Source: Agapanthus africanus
Lineage: Eukaryota > Streptophyta > Magnoliopsida > Asparagales > Amaryllidaceae
Direction of reading: 5' to 3'
Length of the DNA: 64,000 nt
Assembly (NCBI GenBank): GCA_030015575.1
Contig: CM057349.1
Coordinates: 261,945,077 to 262,009,076, forward strand
Shown: piece by piece, positions 43,879 through 57,909 of the stretch
Layout of the letters: every line of letters begins with the position of its first letter
How positions within the stretch are numbered: the stretch's first letter is position 1
Made by a program: the position numbers and the translations under genes
Notes under the pieces: model-generated
What the model saw: the letters and a program-made list of their open reading frames with translations, nothing else
Databases searched by the model: none
Told to the model about the DNA's origin: nothing

Positions 43879-46092
43879 TGTTAGTTATATGTATGCCCTA
43901 GAGGCCATTACTGTACATTGGATGTATATTGTAGTGGATGCTGGGACATATATAGGGAGGACTTTCTTGCTCGACATGATAGTATGCTATCTGGTTGCTC
44001 TTTACCTTAACGTGTACACAGATTGTCTCTCTATTACATGTTGGTAAAGCCCTTAGGATATGTACTTGACTACCTGGACTATGATGCGGATCATACTAGT
44101 GGGGACATGGTAGTCCATAAGTACATCCTTCAAAGTCCCTAGTCGTGGGTGTATCGAAACGGGGCATCGATATACCAGAGTAGACTAGCGTATACCTTCT
44201 CGACCCATACAGGTGGGCGATGGATGATCCCATATCCATTGGTGTTTGACATCGGAGATGATATACGGGTGCTCAGTAGAGACTGGGTACACTGGACGGA
44301 CTTGCCGAGAACTCCCAGATGGTATTATACCTTACGTCAGATGGCAGTTCTCTGGTGACACTGGTACAGAGTAGTCTGTTGACCCGAGATCGTCATAGAG
44401 TCTTGTGTGGTTCCTACTGTGCTTTGATTTCCATCTTACCACGTCCAAGAGGGCGTGCAAAACGGTGGTTTTTGGGTACAGTCCCGAGTCATATGGAGGC
44501 AATGAGCGATAGGAGGGGATTCGTCTCTCCCGGTATAGGGAGTTGATGTTGCGCTGTGTTCGATTGGCTATAACCGGAAATCACTGGCCAGGGTTGCTAA
44601 GATTTACTGGTTAGTGTTACCAGTAGTTTCTCAAACTGTTATAGACCTCATATCGATACGACTTATCGAACTCTTGGGGTCTGATGTTTACCACCCCTAG
44701 GCGAGATATGCGATATATCAGACGATCAGACCGGACTGTACGGTAGTGTTACTGGTTGGATTCACTGGAGTGTGAGCGGGCTTGCTCGTCGATCTTCTGA
44801 TCGCTTAATACCCGGGTGGCCGTTACGTTTAGCAGACCGCTTGCGGCTTGTGGGTGCTTGATATGATCATCACCTGCTGCCGGCGTATTGACGAGTCTTT
44901 AGAGTCCTACACAGAGGTTTCCTGGCTCAAGCGAAACGAAATAGGAGCGCATATAGATATGTGCGGGACCGAGAATGATACCAGTATGTGATACTGTATT
45001 CGATTCTCGCGATTTGTAACATTGATCGGTTATATGCGTTATAGCCGGGTTATCGGATCAAGTGTTGATTCGATAAGTTGTTACTATTGATATTAGTCGG
45101 TTATATGCGATATGACCGGGTCGTTAAATCAAGTGTTGATTTAATGATTTAATGTATAATTATATATTTGATATATCACTTTACATTAACTAATATAGGT
45201 TCACTTAAATGGATTTTCTCACTAGAAGTTCACAAGTTGTATATGTGATATACTTTTGTGCACTTGATTGTATCATGTTTGATGATACATGTTAACTTGG
45301 TTAAGTGTAAAGATTAAACCATGGTTAAGTTAATGATTAGGGTTTTGCTTTTCTTTCTTATTTATTTATTTATTAGTTTTGAATATGATAAGCATAAAGA
45401 GAAAGAATGGTGGCTTCATTTGTAGTTTAGTTGAAGCTTCATGAATCTTTGACCTAGTCCACCATTCTTGTCTCTTGCTTAACCCTAACCATCATATCTA
45501 ACCATGGTCTATTCTCTACACTAAACTAAGGTTAGTATTATGATAAGTATTGATTTTCCTTTTCATTTTAATAACTTATCATAATATCATCTTCTTCTTC
45601 TTCTTCTTCACTTGAAGAAAACTTTGCTTCATCAATGGCAAAGTGAGAAAAAGAGTGAGAAATCCAATTCTAAAGTGAACCCACTTCCTATCTCTTCATC
45701 CTCTACCTCTTGCCAAGTAGTAGAGTATGTTTTCTTCACAAGTTTCATGACTTGGTGAAGTTGGAGCTTGATCTAGTGATGCCTCGACGTAGATCATCTT
45801 CGGCATCGTCGTCGATGACCTAGCCCGCTTTTTCTCCGATGAAGCCGACGCTAGAGCCCAAGATCCGATTTGTACAGCGAGGAGACATCATCGCGGAGCC
45901 ATGGAGGTGGAGAACCGGATCTACAAAGGTTGTATTTCCGTTTACCATTTAGTTAAGTCGTTAACTAGTTGCTTTGTTCGCCTAGATTTCTAGTTAACGA
46001 TCCGTATTAGGGTTTCTCGGCACCCCTAAAATTTGAAAATTGGCATGGTTGATGCCTTGTGAGACCTCTTGAGAGTGTCTAGGAACCCTACA
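43879..46092 (+). repeat. L9x 5' LTR (family C, 2214 bp)
   Basis: TGTTAGTTATATG to GGAACCCTACA. Contains the common LTR core, a GGTGTATCGA-like foldback, and a CTT microsatellite near 45594-45616. In this copy the palindrome is reduced to CTGGCCAG. Frames of about 70 codons at 44149-44358 recur in other family C LTRs but are not conserved in A. Confidence 0.95.
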
Positions 46093-46093
46093 G

Positions 46094-46106
46094 TGGTATC
46101 AGAGCC
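46094..46106 (+). other. L9x primer-binding site (initiator Met tRNA)
   Basis: TGGTATCAGAGCC one base after the LTR end. Confidence 0.95.
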
Positions 46107-49100
46107 TAGCTAGAGCCTTAGGCGAAGTCTAGACGGAGTTTGAAATCCGAACGAATCAAAACCCTAATCCATAAAGTGCTCTCTGGACTTTTTCTAAAAA
46201 CTGGGATTTTTCCAGATTAAAAATTCTTAAAAAATTCAGCAGGGAATTTTATGAATTACGATGCAAAAATTTTTTCATGATACCTCTAATGCGCGGCGGA
46301 ACCGCGGCAGAAGCCTGCCTTATGCGGCGGTTCCGCGGCCTCTTGACTTGATTGGCCTTCAATATTTGCACAGTAATTCATGCTTTCTGGTGTTGGATTT
46401 TCTGGGAATTTTTAATATTTATTCAAGAGTTGAATTTTCTGGGGTTGTTTTGGGGATTCGATGTTTCGATCGGATTATCAGACTTTGTCTTTGTGGCTTT
46501 CCGGATAATTAGAATTTGTTAAAAGGTTCGACCGGATATAAATACCCAATTTTTCCTCTGTCGGGAAATTTCCAAGTGTTGGATTTTTCCGTGGTTTAAC
46601 GACTTTCTAAGTAGTGCAAGTAACGCGATGGACCCTCTAGAAGACAACAAATCTTAACTCGATTATGTGACCGTCTTGAACTGCCCTTTGAACCTTCGGG
46701 TTTGGGGCAGTACGGCGTGCCACATGTGAGGCATTGGCTTGACCCTTCTACGGATGGACCGTTGGTACTGAGGCACGAACTGAATGTTTTTAGACTTGTT
46801 TCATGTGTTGATCTGTATCGGGAAAACTTGGGTGTTCGACTGTTTGATCGAAAAGTTTAACATTTTCTATTTATCCGGAATGTGATACAATAATTGGAAT
46901 TCACAAAAGTTAGGAGATAACAGAATGAATGTTATAAACATAGCACTTTAGTCTCACTTGATCGGTTGCCATGGAATTTTGATGTGATCAAAACTCCGTC
47001 GCAATCACGTAGCGTACGCGGATACTCACCGGGTAAACTTAATAGACAGCCTCACTCCATAGCCCCGACCAAGTGACTGTAGGAGAACCCCGTCGCCGAA
47101 AGCATCCGTTCGGGTGCTCGCGGTAGCGGTGTTCCGTCTTGGTGCACTTCGTCGACGGTATTGGGGGTGCGGCCGTCTACTGAAGTTTGCGACGAGCATT
47201 CGATCAGGATGTCGGGAATCTTGTTGAATTGCCCGACTTAATATTGAAAAGTGTTTTCGATAATGAGACTAAAATGCGGGGTTTATAATTGTTAGGCATG
47301 CGATGTCTAAGTAATTCATTTGGTTAGGCATGCGACGTCTGAGATGGTTGCGGATTCCAACTGTTGTAATTTTACACTTTCTTTTCTGTGACCGTAAGTG
47401 TAATATGTGATATCGCCGGTTTCGTTGCTATATGTCAACGACAATTGGGATGCGCATATTTACTTACGTTGATGACATGTGATGTTATGTGTTGCTGGAT
47501 ATGTTATATTGGATCGTCGTGTTTGAATAGCCGGGGGTTTTTATGTGAGATGAGTGTTTTTCATTTTCATTCATGTAAAAAACTTGTATGTAATATTCTT
47601 TTATTGGGGCACTTCCAGGTTGCGGAAGATGTCACCCTTTGTATATTATTTACTTTTCCGCACTAGGATAAACCCAAGGAGGAGGGCACAAGTAACCGGG
47701 TTCTGGAGTCCAGTGGGAGACCAACTCGAGGAGTCGAGTCCGGGTCTCCTAACTCTAGAATTGGTAGGGTTGCTTGCCGCTCTCGTAGGGGTCTAGGGGT
47801 GTGGGTTTGGCTATTCATCGCGACCGTGGAATCCGTGTTTTATACTGGCTCGTATTGAAAACACGGACGTCCTAGTATATCCAATATTTCATATGATTCT
47901 TCTGCTGCGATATCTGTGATGTGATCATGTGATGTTCTGTGATAGATACAGTATATAGTATATATGATATATTATATAGGCGTTACTTATGTTTTACACC
48001 CGCGCTAGCCCTGCCTCGCTCTGTCGTTAGTTACCTAACCTAACGGTGCACGAGGGGACATCGAGGCGAATGCGGATGGCATAAGTGTACGTCGTATTTA
48101 TCTGTGATGTTTAGGTACTTAAATGATGGGACTTCATTAATATGATTAATGAAATAAAAGAAACCTAAGATGTTGTAGAATCGAATTTCAAAATTAAAAC
48201 AGGTAGCTACAGTTCTTGCTTTGCACAGAGGTATATGTGATATATCCTGCACCTTATTCGATGAGGAAAGGACCGAGATCCCTTCACCGGGAGTGACTCC
48301 TTTAGCAATAACTGGCAGATGCTACACACTCGGTTTGTCTTTTGATTGCTTTTAAGAGTTTTTGCTTTGCACAGTGATATATATGATATATCCCGCACCT
48401 CATTCGACGAGGAAAGGACCGACGATCCCTTCACCGGGAGTGACTCCTTTAGCAAAACTAGAAAAGCCTCCAAAACACTCCATTTTAAAATCATTTGATT
48501 CTACAACGATATCAAGTTCATTACGCAATAGGTTTTCAGAAAAACCTGTCGTAGCCCTCCGTCATTTCAGATAAGTTGTATATAGTATTCGTGCTGCATT
48601 TGTTGGCTTTCGTCAAGGTGCAGTGTGCGGTAGCTATATGCTGCTTATCTGCTGCATACGATGCGATTGGATTAGGGTAGTCGTGCGGCTTTGTTGGCTT
48701 TCGTCAAAGGTCGTGCGGGTGGGTTTAATTCAATCAAGAAATGTACGGGTTGAACTTGACTAGCGGGCTATGGTTTGTTGGCTTTCGTCAAGGTCATAGC
48801 ACGTTAGGGGCAAAATATTATCGGGAATTTCAAGTGTTGAAATTTGCAATGAGATTGCATACCTTCTATGAGATAGTTGGATCCCGATACCCGCTGCGAG
48901 TAAGAGTTACTCCTGGGAGAGTTTTATACATTACAATTAGCCGATCAAGTAAGTGTCTAGAAAGGTGTCAACGGGGTTACGCCTCTGGGAAAACGAGGTT
49001 TACATTAATTAGGTTCGTGCGAAAGCACGGGGGACCTCCCTCAAAGTACCGACACTGGCCTGGCTGAAAGATTGGCGAACTTGTAGTGTGTAATTAATCC

Positions 49101-49235
49101 CGGCTAGTCTTTCCTTTTAGGGTTTGAAGGAAGATTTGATAAAAAGCAGTGGGAGCCATCCTGATTAGATAAAATAGAGAACCAATCTATTCTTGAAAGA
49201 GCGCACGCTGAGTGTTTTCTTCTCTCTCTCTCCAG
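46107..49235 (+). other. L9x untranslated leader (family C)
   Basis: About 3.1 kb, longer than in A or B. It holds the hairpin (47393-47468: CGTAAGTGTAATATG with CATATTTACTTACG, apical CGTTG/CAACG around CTATATGT), foldback (47998-48080), duplicated module (48235-48460), triplet array and an acceptor-like tract ending CAG at 49233-49235. Confidence 0.78.
48590..48798 (+). other. Triplet hairpin array, core TTGGCTTTCGTCAAGG (L9x copy)
   Basis: Cores at 48603-48618, 48694-48710 (one extra A) and 48778-48793. The first is enclosed by CTGCA/TGCAG where family A has CTATG/CATAG, and the third by GCTATG/CATAGC where A has CTTATGA/TCATAAG. Both arms of each enclosing stem therefore changed together. 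Confidence 0.8.
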
Positions 49236-49319
49236 GTAGCGACCATATCACGCCTTAATCAAGATAATAATACGGAATATTGACCGAACCCGCTTGTTAT
49301 ACTGAGCTGGGGAACGTTG

Positions 49320-52030
49320 GTCCCGCTCCAACTTATAATTGTTATAAGACAGAGCAGGAAATTAGGTATTACCAGAATTCCCCTGCCGCCCAAACGAAGA
49401 GAGTGCATGCTGATGCATCATCTTCGGGTGTGTTCGATATGCAGAACTGTTTCTCAGTGTCCTTTACGTCCTGGGTATATGATACCGGATCAGGATCCCG
49501 CATATGTAATATGTTACATAGGGCTACAGGAAGGTAGAGAACTGAGAACGGGTGATAAGTTTCATGAGGCAGAAAACGGGGCAAGTGTTGCAGCCAAGTC
49601 TGTTGGTCACTGTCACCCTGTATTACCAATACATTGATTCTGAACGAATGTTATTAGATATCGAACCTGATATACAAAATCATATCAGTCTCTTTATTAG
49701 TAAAGAAATGATAAAATTCTGTATTGTTGGATAATGTTTTGAACATTTCCTATATCAAAAGTTGATCGGTTCAGGCACGTTATCTAAAAGTATTGATGTT
49801 CTAAATCAAACTACAGTTCTTAGTATACGGAACACACACACAAGAGGAAGAGTTCAGAAATGAACGAATCCTTCTTGAGGCATTGTAGACTAGGTCATAT
49901 CAATGCGACCCGACTAGCTTAAGTTACATATAGATGCATATTTAAATCAGTTTGAATTTACATCTTATGAAACTTGCCAGTCATGTCACAAAGATAAGAT
50001 GACCATAGCCCTGTTTATTGGAAACAGAGAAAGAGTTAGTAAACTCTTGGGATGATACATGATGATGTATGTCAGGTCCCCTGTCTACACATGCTAAGAC
50101 CGGTTCTTTGTACTTCATTACATTCTCTGATAATCTCTCAAGATTCATTCATATGTTCCTGTTGAGACACAAGTCTGAACCTTTTGAGATATTCACAGAA
50201 TATAAGTTAGAAGTAGAGAACCAATACGGGTATAAGTATTATGTCCTATGATGAGATCAGGGAGGAGAATACTTGAGCACGGAATTCTTGGACTTTTCTA
50301 AAGGAGAATGAGATTCTCTCTCGGCATTACTCCTCCGTATACACCATAGCAGGATGGTATATCGGGGCGGAGCAATCACACCCTATATGATATGGTGTGC
50401 TCTATGATGAGTACTACTGAGTTACCTGTTTCTTTTTAGGGGGTTATGCACTTGAGAAGCTGCATACCTATTGAATAGGTTCGAATCAAATCAATTGCCT
50501 ACCATTTCATATGTGATATAGAAAGGGAAGAGCCCATTTCTTAAGTTAGTTAAGATTTGGGGTTGTCCGGCCTATGTCTAAAAGCATAATCCGGACAAGC
50601 TCGAGGCAAGGTCTGTTATGTATCACTGGAAATGTTCCAGCTATACAAATTGCAGCTGATGATTTGATAGAACCAAAGGATTCAGTAGAAACCAACGAAC
50701 CTCAGCCTCTCCGCCGATCTAGTAGGGTTCCTCACCTACCTGAGAGATACTTCGGTTTCTCGATGACAGTGGGAGCGAGGATTGCATCATGAGATGATGA
50801 CCCAACTAGTTTCGAGCTGGCCATCAGGAGTGGGACTCTGTAAGAATGGCTGGATGCTTAGCGATCTGAGATGGAATCCTTATACACCAACAAAGTATGG
50901 ACTTTGGTTGCTATATCTGAAGGGTTAAATCCCTATCAGGAGCAAGTATATCTTGAGAAGATTACTTGGTGTAGATGGAAAAGTTGAGACTTTCAAAGCT
51001 AGACTTGTTGAAGGTTTTCGTCATCAACCAGGCGTGGATAATGATGAAACCTTTTCAAGTAGCTATGCTTAAGTCCATCCAGATCCTACTTGCCACGGCT
51101 ACGTACCATGACTATGATATCTGGCAGTTGGGTGTCATGACTGCTTTTCTTAAATGATGTTTCAGAAAAGAGAGTCTGAAAGTACACAGCCAGAGGGCTT
51201 CGTAGTCAGTGGGAGCAGCGGAAACGTGTGCAAGATGCTTTATAGGATAAAGCAGACATCGCGGAGTTGGAACATCTGTTTTGATGAGATAGTCAAAGAA
51301 GTTGACATCATCAAAATGGTAGATGAACCTTGTATAAACAAAAAGGTAGTAGGGAGTATGGTGATGATCCTCGTAGAGTACGTGGATGACATACTCTTGA
51401 TAGGGAAAGAGTTTCCTATGCTACGCTCGATCAATCTCCGCTTATCACAATGATTCTCCACATAAGATCGAAGTGATACCTACTAAATCCTGGAATTTTG
51501 GATCTATGAGATAGATCTAAATGGATGTTAGGATACTCACTAGTTGTAGTGAGATGGTATCAATTGATCCTGGGAAGAATCACTGGAAGTGTTCCAGGGT
51601 GATAAAGACGACTGAGTGTCAGTCACAGGCATTGTCTTTACCCTCAGTAAAGGGACGGTATGTTGGAAGGGTTCCAAGCTAAATACCGTGACATACTAGA
51701 CGATAAAGGCAGGATACATCGCTACTTAAGATGCTACCGAAGAGGCTGTTTGGGTGTATATTGGTTCATGAGATGAACTACGTTCCTCCCATTGTGTGAC
51801 AATGGAGTTGTGGCTTACGCCAAGGAACATCTGTCCCATCAGTGATCCAGACATATTCTAAGGCAGTATCACCTGATCATGGAGATGGTTGATCTCCAGG
51901 GTGATCGAGGTTAGGAGAGTAGACTCAGAGGACAACTCGGCGGATCCACTCACAAAGGCCTTATCCCAGAGAGAGACTTTTATGGGATGGTTGAGTATGA
52001 GATACTACAATCACTGCTATCAGATGGCCC
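49320..52030 (+). pseudogene. Decayed copia pol of L9x; gag missing
   Basis: Protease-like residues with DTGSGS appear near 49460-49500, only about 200 bases after the acceptor-like CAG, where the intact L7 has roughly 850; so about 650 bases of Gag are gone. Then follow integrase remnants (HCRLGHIN near 49880, CQSC near 49975, YFITFSDNLSRF near 50100), a linker with RRSSR and PERYFGF near 50715-50760, RT (QPEGF...SGSSGNVCK near 51190, YVDDILLIG near 51380) and RNase H (near 51800-51880). Stops and shifts break every domain. Motifs are better preserved than in family A pol. Confidence 0.9.
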
Positions 52031-52034
52031 TAGT

Positions 52035-52047
52035 GCAAGTGGGAGAT
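52035..52047 (+). other. L9x polypurine tract
   Basis: GCAAGTGGGAGAT directly before TGTTAGTTATATG. Confidence 0.93.
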
Positions 52048-54262
52048 TGTTAGTTATATGTATGCCCTAGAGGCCATTACTGTACATTGGATGTATATTG
52101 TAGTGGATGCTGAGACATATATAGGGAGGACTTTCTTGCTCGACATGATAGTATGCTATCTGGTTGCTCTTTACCTTAACGTGTACACAGATTGTCTCTC
52201 TATTACATGTTGGTAAAGCCCTTAGGATATGTACTTGACTACCTGGACTATGATGCGGATCATACTAGTGGGGACATGGTAGTCCATAAGGACATCCTTC
52301 AAAGTCCCTAGTCGTGGGTGTATCGAGACGGGGCATCGATATACCAGAGTAGACTAGCGTATACCTTCTCGACCCATACAGATGGGCGATGGATGATCCC
52401 ATATCCATTGGTGTTTGACATCGGAGATGATATACGGGTGCTCAGTGGAGACTGGGTATACTGGACGGACTCGCCGAGAACTCCCAGATGGTATTATACC
52501 TTACGTCAGATGGCAGTTCTCTGGTGACACTGGTACAGAGTAGTCTGTTGACCCGAGATCGTCATAGAGTCTTGTGTGGTTCCCACTGTGCTTTGATTTC
52601 CATCTTACCACGTCCAAGAGGGCGTGCAAAACGGTGGTTTTTGGGTACAGTCCCGAGTCACATGGAGGCAATGAGCGATAGGAGGGGATTCATCTCTCCC
52701 GGTATAGGGAGTTGATGTTGCGCTGTGTTCGATTGGCTATAACCAGAAATCCCTGGCCAGGGTTGCTGAGATTTACTGGTAAGTGTTACCAGTAGTTTCT
52801 CAAACTGTTATAGACCTCATATCGACACGACTTATCGAACTATTGGGGTCTGACGTTTACCACCCCTAGGCGAGATATGCGACATATCAGACGATCAGAC
52901 CGGACTGTACGGTAGTGTTACTGGTTGGATTCACTGGAGTGTGAGCGGGCTTGCTCGTCGATCTTCTGATCGCTCAATACCCGGGTGGCCGTTACGTTTA
53001 GCAGACCGCTTGCGGCTTGTGGGTGCTTGATATGATCATCACCTGCTGCCGGCGTATTGACGAGTCTTTAGAGTCCTACACAGAGGTTTCCTGGCTCAAG
53101 CGAAACGAAATAGGAGCGCATATGAGATATGTGCGGGACCGAGAATGATACCAGTATGTGATACTGTATTCGATTCTCGCGATTTGTAACATTGATCGGT
53201 TATATGCGTTATAGCCGGGTTATCGGATCAAGTGTTGATTCGATAAGTTGTTACTATTGATATTAGTCGGTTATATGCGATATGACCGGGTCGTTAAATC
53301 AAGTGTTGATTTAATGATTTAATGTATAATTATATATTTGATATATCACTTTACATTAACTAATATAGGTTCACTTAAATGGATTTTCTCACTAGAAGTT
53401 CACAAGTTGTATATGTGATATACTTTTGTGCACTTGATTGTATCATGTTTGATGATACATGTTAACTTGGTTAAGTGTAAAGATTAAACCATGGTTAAGT
53501 TAATGATTAGGGTTTTGCTTTTCTTTCTTATTTATTTATTTATTAGTTTTGAATATGATAAGCATAAAGAGAAAGAATGGTGGCTTCATTTGTAGTTTAG
53601 TTGAAGCTTCATGAATCTTTGACCTAGTCCACCATTCTTGTCTCTTGGTTAACCCTAACCATCATATCTAACCATGGTCTATTCTCTACACTAAACTAAG
53701 GTTAGTATTATGATAAGTATTGATTTTCCTTTTCATTTTAATAACTTATCATAATATCATCTTCTTCTTCTTCTTCTTCACTTGAAGAAAACTTTGCTTC
53801 ATCAATGGCAAAGTGAGAAAAAGAGTGAGAAATCCAATTCTAAAGTGAACCCACTTCCTATCTCTTCATCCTCTACCTCTTGCCAAGTAGTAGAGTGTGT
53901 TTTCTTCACAAGTTTCATGACTTGGTGAAGTTGGAGCTTGATCTAGTGATGCCTCGACGTAGATCATCTTCGGCATCGTCGTCGATGACCTAGCCCGCTT
54001 TTTCTCCGATGAAGCCGACGCTAGAGCCCAAGATCCGATTTGTACAGCGAGGAGACATCATCGCGGAGCCATGGAGGTGGAGAACCGGATCTACAAAGGT
54101 TGTATTTCCGTTTACCATTTAGTTAAGTTGTTAACTAGTTGCTTTGTTCGCCTAGATTTCTAGTTAACGATCCGTATTAGGGTTTCTCGGCACCCCTAAA
54201 ATTTGAAAATTGGCATGGTTGATGCCTTGTGAGACCTCTTGAGAGTGCCTAGGAACCCTACA
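52048..54262 (+). repeat. L9x 3' LTR (family C, 2215 bp)
   Basis: Near-identical partner of 43879-46092. Keeps palindrome CCCTGGCCAGGG (52751-52762) and the 9-bp hairpin TACTGGTAA/TTACCAGTA (52774-52794), both damaged in the 5' copy. Confidence 0.95.
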
Positions 54263-54476
54263 TGGATTCCATCACGTTATCATACGATGATAGTTGGATC
54301 CCGATTCCCACTGATGATTTGGTTTACTTCTCGGGTGATCCCGACTAATTCTTCTTTCAGGTTTGGAGGAGAGTTTGAGGTTACAGTGGGAGGTTTCCTG
54401 ATTAGATAAATTGATAACCATTCTGATCTAGGTTAGAGTGCACGCTGAGTGTTTCTTTTCTCTCTCTCTTTGGCAG
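54263..54476 (+). other. L9 leader, right part, with target-site copy and acceptor-like tract
   Basis: Begins TGGAT (54263-54267), the right target-site copy, and continues the L9 leader to the pyrimidine tract ending CAG at 54474-54476. Confidence 0.85.
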
Positions 54477-54538
54477 CGACCATGACCCGACCCTTGACTA
54501 TGACTCAGTGACCAAGTTAACCGAACCTTCTTAAAACA

Positions 54539-55346
54539 CTGGCTTTTGGATTGTCAGAGTTGCAAACCTCATTGTCACTCCTACTCTTACCCTTTTCTCC
54601 AGAACACCCCGTATTACTACGAACATCCACTTCCATTGGATAAAACCATCGTATGGTTATATACGAACTCGAAGGAACTTGTTCCAGATTCGAGGATGGT
54701 TTCCGGTTCTGGAGAAAATGAATAGGACTATTCAGTTGTCTTTTCCTTTTACCTTCTCTCAAGTTACGAGTGCTCCTTGGATTAAGACAGTACACCTATT
54801 ACGCTTATTGGATAGTCTTCTTCCAAACCATAGGCAGGTGCCAAACGGTAGGGAATGAAGAAAACCAATTAGCCTAACGATGGTGTACAGAAGGTAATAA
54901 GTTAAGACAAATAAAGGGATTAGTAAGAGGGCAAAGTAAATTGCGATTGCTATTCACGACCAAACCAAGTATTTCTTCGCCAATCCTACATCACCTTTGT
55001 ATTTCTCCATAACACTCCGTATCACTACGAAGATCCACAGTAATTTGGATACTCCATCGTATGGTTATATACGAACTCGAAGGAACTTGTTCCAGTTCGG
55101 GGATGGATTCTGGTTCAGGAGAAATAGGAATAAGGTTTGTTCAGTTGTCTTTTATCTTCACCTTCTCTCAGGTTACGAGTACTCCTAGGATTAGGAGAGT
55201 ACACCCATTATGCTTATTGGATAGTCTTCTTCCAAACCATAGGCTGGTGCCGAACGGTAGGGAAGGAAGAAAACCATTTCGCCTAAAGGGGCGTACAGAA
55301 GGTAATGACTAAAGACATATAAAGGGATTTGGTGAGATGGCAAAGA
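54539..55346 (+). repeat. Tandem non-coding units in gag position (L9)
   Basis: Unit 1 about 54539-54936, unit 2 about 54937-55346, matching the pair at 2830-3627. No Gag motif seen. Confidence 0.65.
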
Positions 55347-55939
55347 AATATACGGTTACAGTTGTGAATCTGATAATGGAAGAGGCATTACTAAGAATAC
55401 CCGGATACCCCTCCGAAACGTTTACATGTTTCAGTTTCACTTTGTATTGTTAAAAGAAAACTGATTTCCCAGTTAGCCCTTGCTCCAGGGTATGTATTTA
55501 CCAGGTTTGATTCTCACATCTGTATGGTTTTACAGATGATGAGTGGGAGTAAGTTATTGGGAATTGGGTGATCATTCTCATTATATCGGAATTCGTTGTA
55601 ATTGGTGATATTTGAGGAAATCGCCTGGGTTGTTTGCCGGACGGCAAATATTTGGTTTTAAATATCCGTTGTTATGCACCAATTTCGAATTGATATATCT
55701 GTACGTTTATTTTTATAAAGTGAGATATAACTTTTTGAAATTATGTCTATGACATTTACCTATATCAGTGGATGGTTAGGTAAGGAGCATTAAACAGCGG
55801 TGTAGTTCTTCTTAACCATAAGTACAGTTTTCAACCTACGACACACAGGGATTGAGTTATTAGACTCATGGGACTTATACAGAGTATTGTATGTTGTCCA
55901 GTGTCTATGAGGACAGAGAGGTTGGTACTCGTACTATAT

Positions 55940-57896
55940 TCTGTTTACTTGTGACTTCTTTAGTTCTTAGACATGTGTTTCGTAGAAATGCAAGGTCTAA
56001 GTTTTGAGAAGTTATAGGTATAAGAATAAAGTAGAGAACCAGGTGTTGCAAGTATCAGGATTCTTCAAGGTGATTGAAGATGTAGATACTTGTGTATGGT
56101 ATTCAGTTGATAGTAATGATTATGAGAACTTGCTTCTCTTTCAGGTTACTCATATCTGGATGTATTCCTAAGTTGAGTAATGCTGATCGGCCTCTCTCCA
56201 TTTAGTTAACATGCAGTGGAGACAGCTGCATGATTTGAATCTGGTTCCAATTAAATCAGTGCCTCTGTTTCTATATTGGATATAGAATAGTTCATATCTT
56301 AACATTGTCAAGGTACGGGGAGTTGTCCGGCTTATGCTCAAAACCAGACTCTGGATAACTCAAGGCACGTTTCTGTAATGGCTGTTTGTGGGTTGACCCG
56401 GACTATGACGAGGGTTGACTTTCTACCATCTGGAAGATCAATAGTGATATTGTTCTTGACTCGCCACAGTTTTAGTAAAATGAATTTTTTCAGAAAACGG
56501 TAGTGGGGGTATGGTAGAACTGGAAGTGATTCCAGAACCGCAAACAATTACTGAAAGTTTGATAAGAACCTAAACATTCAATCTGGTTTGACATTCCATT
56601 GGCCACTCCGCAGATATGGTGGGTAACCTCAGGCACCCGAGAGGTACTCCGGTAGCCTCAAGGACGGTAACAGGGAGGTTCTTGTTTACCCAGACTTGCC
56701 ATTGCTGTTGTTCCAGACTGTGAGACCCGGCAGGAGGATGAGTATAGCGTCGTTCTAAACTAGCTTTAGAAGTGCACGTGTATATGACTCTGCCAGAGGG
56801 TTGTCGTAGTCAGTGGGAGCAGCGGAAGCATAGTGGACAATTTGCTTGTGTCTATTTATGGACTAAAGCAGATATAGCGGAGATAGATCATCTATTTCTG
56901 ATGTGACAGTCATAGGTTTGACTTCATCAGAATAGGAGATGGATCTGTTAAGAAGGTAGTAGGGTGTGATGTCCTGGTATTTGGATGACATACACAGAGT
57001 AGGAAGTGAAATTCCTATACTACGATCGGTTATACTTTGGTTGTCACACAGTGGTTTCTCCACATAGGATATAGATATAATATCAGACATCCTGGTTACT
57101 AGATCTATGGTTTTAGATCTAGATTTGGGTAGTTTCCCATCAGGATACTTAGACAGTATTCTAAAGGTGTTTTAGAAGGGACGACTCCTGGCACGGTAGT
57201 GTACCTGCAGGTGATGGAGTCACCCTCTCTAAAGGTGTCTTACAGACTAAAGGGGAGAGGGATGGGCATGATTGGCAGATCACTTGCTTAGGTAATTGAG
57301 TCAATCATGAGATGTCAAGTACCACACCAGATATTGTTTTTGCACCAGATGCATTAAGTTGATATTAATCCTATCCTGGAGAAACGTTAGGAAGCAGTTT
57401 TAGAACATAAGTAGATGTTCTAGGGATATAATAACAACAGCCTCTTTTGGGAGACAATTATCATTCCAGACTTCCAAGGTGACCTGGATGACAGAGTGGC
57501 TGTCAGAGTTATAGTTTTCCCTATGACGAGGGGCAGTAGTTTGGACAGGTGGTCCAAGCGGATACTAAGGGAGGTATGGCGCAGGATACTGATTAAGTTC
57601 AGTTGACGATACAGTCTAAGAAGTTTTGATTTGGAGTTCATTTATGAACTAGGTCCCATCAGATATCCAGACATATTCTAAGACAGGTATTGCTCATTTT
57701 GGGAGATGACTTTCTCCGCGAACTTGAGATAAAGAGAGACATAGAATGAAATATCAGGGCGGATCCACTCACTGAGGCTATTCCTCAAACGCAATAGTTT
57801 CGCAAACGGACTTTGTGAGACTGATTAGTAGAGGAGTTGGGTGTTCAGTATCACACGGGCTGTGAGTATGCGACATCGCAATAATTAGCCTTGAGT
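55940..57896 (+). pseudogene. Decayed copia pol of L9
   Basis: Same order and same lesions as in L1 and L6: an integrase-like segment near 55955, the EIPEPQ-like linker near 56515-56570, the QPEGF...GSSGK RT segment near 56790-56870, the mutated YVDD region near 56980-57020, and the RNase H end near 57650-57800. Not translatable. Confidence 0.78.
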
Positions 57897-57909
57897 GCAA
57901 GTGGGAGAT
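57897..57909 (+). other. L9 polypurine tract
   Basis: GCAAGTGGGAGAT abutting TGTTGGATATAG at 57910. Confidence 0.9.

Larger units (their letters stand above)
43879..54262 (+). mobile_element. L9x: complete family C element with decayed pol
   Basis: The only element with both ends and both target-site copies in the window: 5' LTR, PBS, leader, remnant protease-integrase-RT-RNase H, PPT and 3' LTR, 10.4 kb in all. The LTRs differ at about 24 of 2214 bases (1.1%) plus one 1-base indel, by eye. Gag is essentially absent and pol is full of stops, so the element was not autonomous when it inserted, given the much heavier decay inside than in the LTRs. Confidence 0.93.
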
